From positions 27,161 to 91,160 of IMG/VR virus record IMGVR_UViG_3300042465_003568: a stretch of DNA of 64,000 nucleotides; one strand, given 5' to 3'. The translations under genes and the position numbers were made by a program. The DNA comes from a virus. A model generated the notes under the pieces. The model was not told the origin of the DNA. It worked only from the letters and a program-made list of their open reading frames with translations, and made no database searches. Positions 63,056 through 64,000 of this stretch are shown here, in pieces (positions within the stretch are counted from its first letter, which is position 1; each line of letters starts with the position of its first letter).

Positions 63056-64000
63056 TTATTGACCAAATGATGTACCAGTTGGAAGAATGTTGAAGTCAAG
63101 TTGAATGAATTCCGCAGTCTTGGTTGGTTGTAGATATATTGAACCAACTAATTGGTTACGATCTACTACATCTGGTGTATTGTTAGTTTCGTCCATTACA
63201 ACTTGGAAAGCATAAAGACCTTGTCTTTGTTGTACTGATTCCAAATAAGGATTAACTTGATTTAAGAACTTGTTACGAGTTACTTGAGTATTTGGCTCGA
63301 ATACGATTGTTTCACCAATTTGACCAATATAGTCTTTGAGTGCAATCAATAGTCTTCTTACGTTTACTCTATCAAGAGCAGAAGGCTTTTGTTGAAGTGT
63401 CTTCTGACCGTAGATCACCGTACCAACTCCAGGGAAGGTAGCGATAGGGTTAACTTTACCTTGATAAAGCAAGTTACGATCATTTACACCAATCTTTCTT
63501 TCTGGTTGAAGTACTGTTGAAAGAGCTCCTCTATTAAGACCTGCTGGTGCAAACCATTCTGCAGATACTTTATCGTTGTATTCATATACTGCTGGTACTA
63601 GTGTAGATGCAGGAACAAAGTTAACTTTACCAGTCTCACGTGATCTTACTTGTATCCATGGCCAGTATGTTGCACCATATGAGTTGTCATAAGATACTGC
63701 TTCGTTTATTACGGTGTTGATTTGTTGACCATAACCAACCATATCAATTACTGCGATATTATCACCTCGTCCTTGAGCTACGAGTAGCAGTCCTGATATT
63801 TGAGATATGGCATTTTGGCTAGTTAATCCTGGTGCATATACTACATTGAAGTCATACGCGTCGGTATTTTCTAGAAGACTTAAGGCTATATCATAGTTTG
63901 TAGGATGAACACCTTGAATATTAGTTGTTGGTGTAGCTGCTACAGACGAAACTGTAGGAATACTTTCAAACATATTCAAAGCTGCTTTTTGAAAGCATCC
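63056..64000 (-). CDS. Tail sheath protein, C-terminal part (cut by window edge)
   Basis: The frame stays open to the right edge, so the gene is incomplete; a TTG near 63979 is internal. The visible about 315 residues contain VGYGQQINTVINEAVSYDNSYGATYWPWIQV, SRETGKVNFVPASTLVPAVYEYND, NPIATFPGVGTVIYGQKTLQQKPSALDRVNVRRLLI and ETIVFEPNTQVTRNKFLNQVNPYLESVQQ. These are the conserved C-terminal blocks of contractile tail sheath proteins (T4 gp18 family). It proves myovirus-like morphology. Confidence 0.93.
   Translation of the reverse strand, partial: GCFQKAALNMFESIPTVSSVAATPTTNIQGVHPTNYDIALSLLENTDAYDFNVVYAPGLTSQNAISQISGLLLVAQGRGDNIAVIDMVGYGQQINTVINEAVSYDNSYGATYWPWIQVRSRETGKVNFVPASTLVPAVYEYNDKVSAEWFAPAGLNRGALSTVLQPERKIGVNDRNLLYQGKVNPIATFPGVGTVIYGQKTLQQKPSALDRVNVRRLLIALKDYIGQIGETIVFEPNTQVTRNKFLNQVNPYLESVQQRQGLYAFQVVMDETNNTPDVVDRNQLVGSIYLQPTKTAEFIQLDFNILPTGTSFGQ

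Noticed and set aside
62544-63060. T4-type late promoter TATAAATA upstream of the 164-residue gene
   Set aside because: One match exists, but other gene starts have the opposite-orientation ATATTTATT sequence, and an isolated AT-rich match is expected by chance.

Overview
The window is one contiguous piece of a large, AT-rich, tailed (contractile, T4-related) bacteriophage genome that almost certainly infects a member of the Bacteroidota. The phage identity rests on a tail sheath, tail tube, tail-assembly chaperone pair, tape measure, gp53-like baseplate protein and a hub protein carrying a lysozyme domain (51.4-64 kb), together with a phage replisome. The host guess rests on weak use of Shine-Dalgarno sequences, -7-like elements resembling TAnnTTTG, and a set of exported proteins typical of Bacteroidota (TonB-dependent receptor with partner lipoprotein, DUF1501 protein, type IX-like sorting domain, cohesin/dockerin-like protein, DUF5522). 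All recognised genes, the tRNAs and the tmRNA lie on the minus strand, so transcription runs from high to low coordinates. Both edges cut genes: tail sheath at the right, UDP-galactopyranose mutase at the left.

In transcription order: 64-51.4 kb is the virion (tail) module, with a probable +1 ribosomal frameshift in the tail-assembly chaperone. 51.4-45 kb holds replication and recombination genes: a second, divergent family A DNA polymerase, a conserved hypothetical, a gp32-like ssDNA-binding protein, a UvsX/RecA-like recombinase, a 5'-3' exonuclease and a DnaB-like helicase. 45-40 kb carries a monomeric class II (cobalamin) ribonucleotide reductase flanked by two short related proteins, then tail-fibre-like genes. 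40-36.6 kb has membrane proteins and the main family A DNA polymerase. A structured RNA with a loop-loop interaction and a GIY-YIG-type endonuclease follow. 35.9-33.2 kb is a chaperone block (Hsp20, a small protein, GroES, GroEL).

32-26.7 kb is a nucleotide and DNA-modification block: an SGNH-like protein, a putative amino acid:DNA transferase-like protein, a lipoprotein, a PLP-enzyme-like protein, a DUF6378-like protein, dUTPase, dCMP deaminase and a thymidylate-synthase-fold enzyme. The last has the T4 dCMP-hydroxymethylase signature, an Asp where thymidylate synthase has Asn. 26.7-24.2 kb holds small unknown genes.

24-11.2 kb is the most unusual part. It is an envelope/secretome block: a Tat-exported DUF1501 sulfatase-like protein, exported nuclease, thioredoxin, dockerin/cohesin-like and sorting-domain proteins, a complete TonB-dependent receptor with partner lipoprotein, CsgG-like protein and Ser-rich outer-membrane protein. 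A lysis module (GH19 endolysin, holin-like and Ca-binding proteins) sits in its middle. 11-9.9 kb carries a phage tmRNA with a long own tag, tRNA-Gln, an odd tRNA-like RNA and tRNA-Leu. 9.9-8.2 kb has zinc-ribbon proteins, a MazG-like protein and a Cas4-like nuclease. 8.2-0 kb is a glycan cluster: three glycosyltransferase-B-type and one GT2 enzyme, an iron-sulfur/PMP sugar dehydratase, GDP-mannose 3,5-epimerase-like and UDP-galactopyranose mutase.

Strong hairpin terminators mark several operon ends, often followed at once by an ATATTTATT-like element and then a start codon. No integrase, terminase, capsid or portal gene is visible here, so the lifestyle cannot be read from this window.
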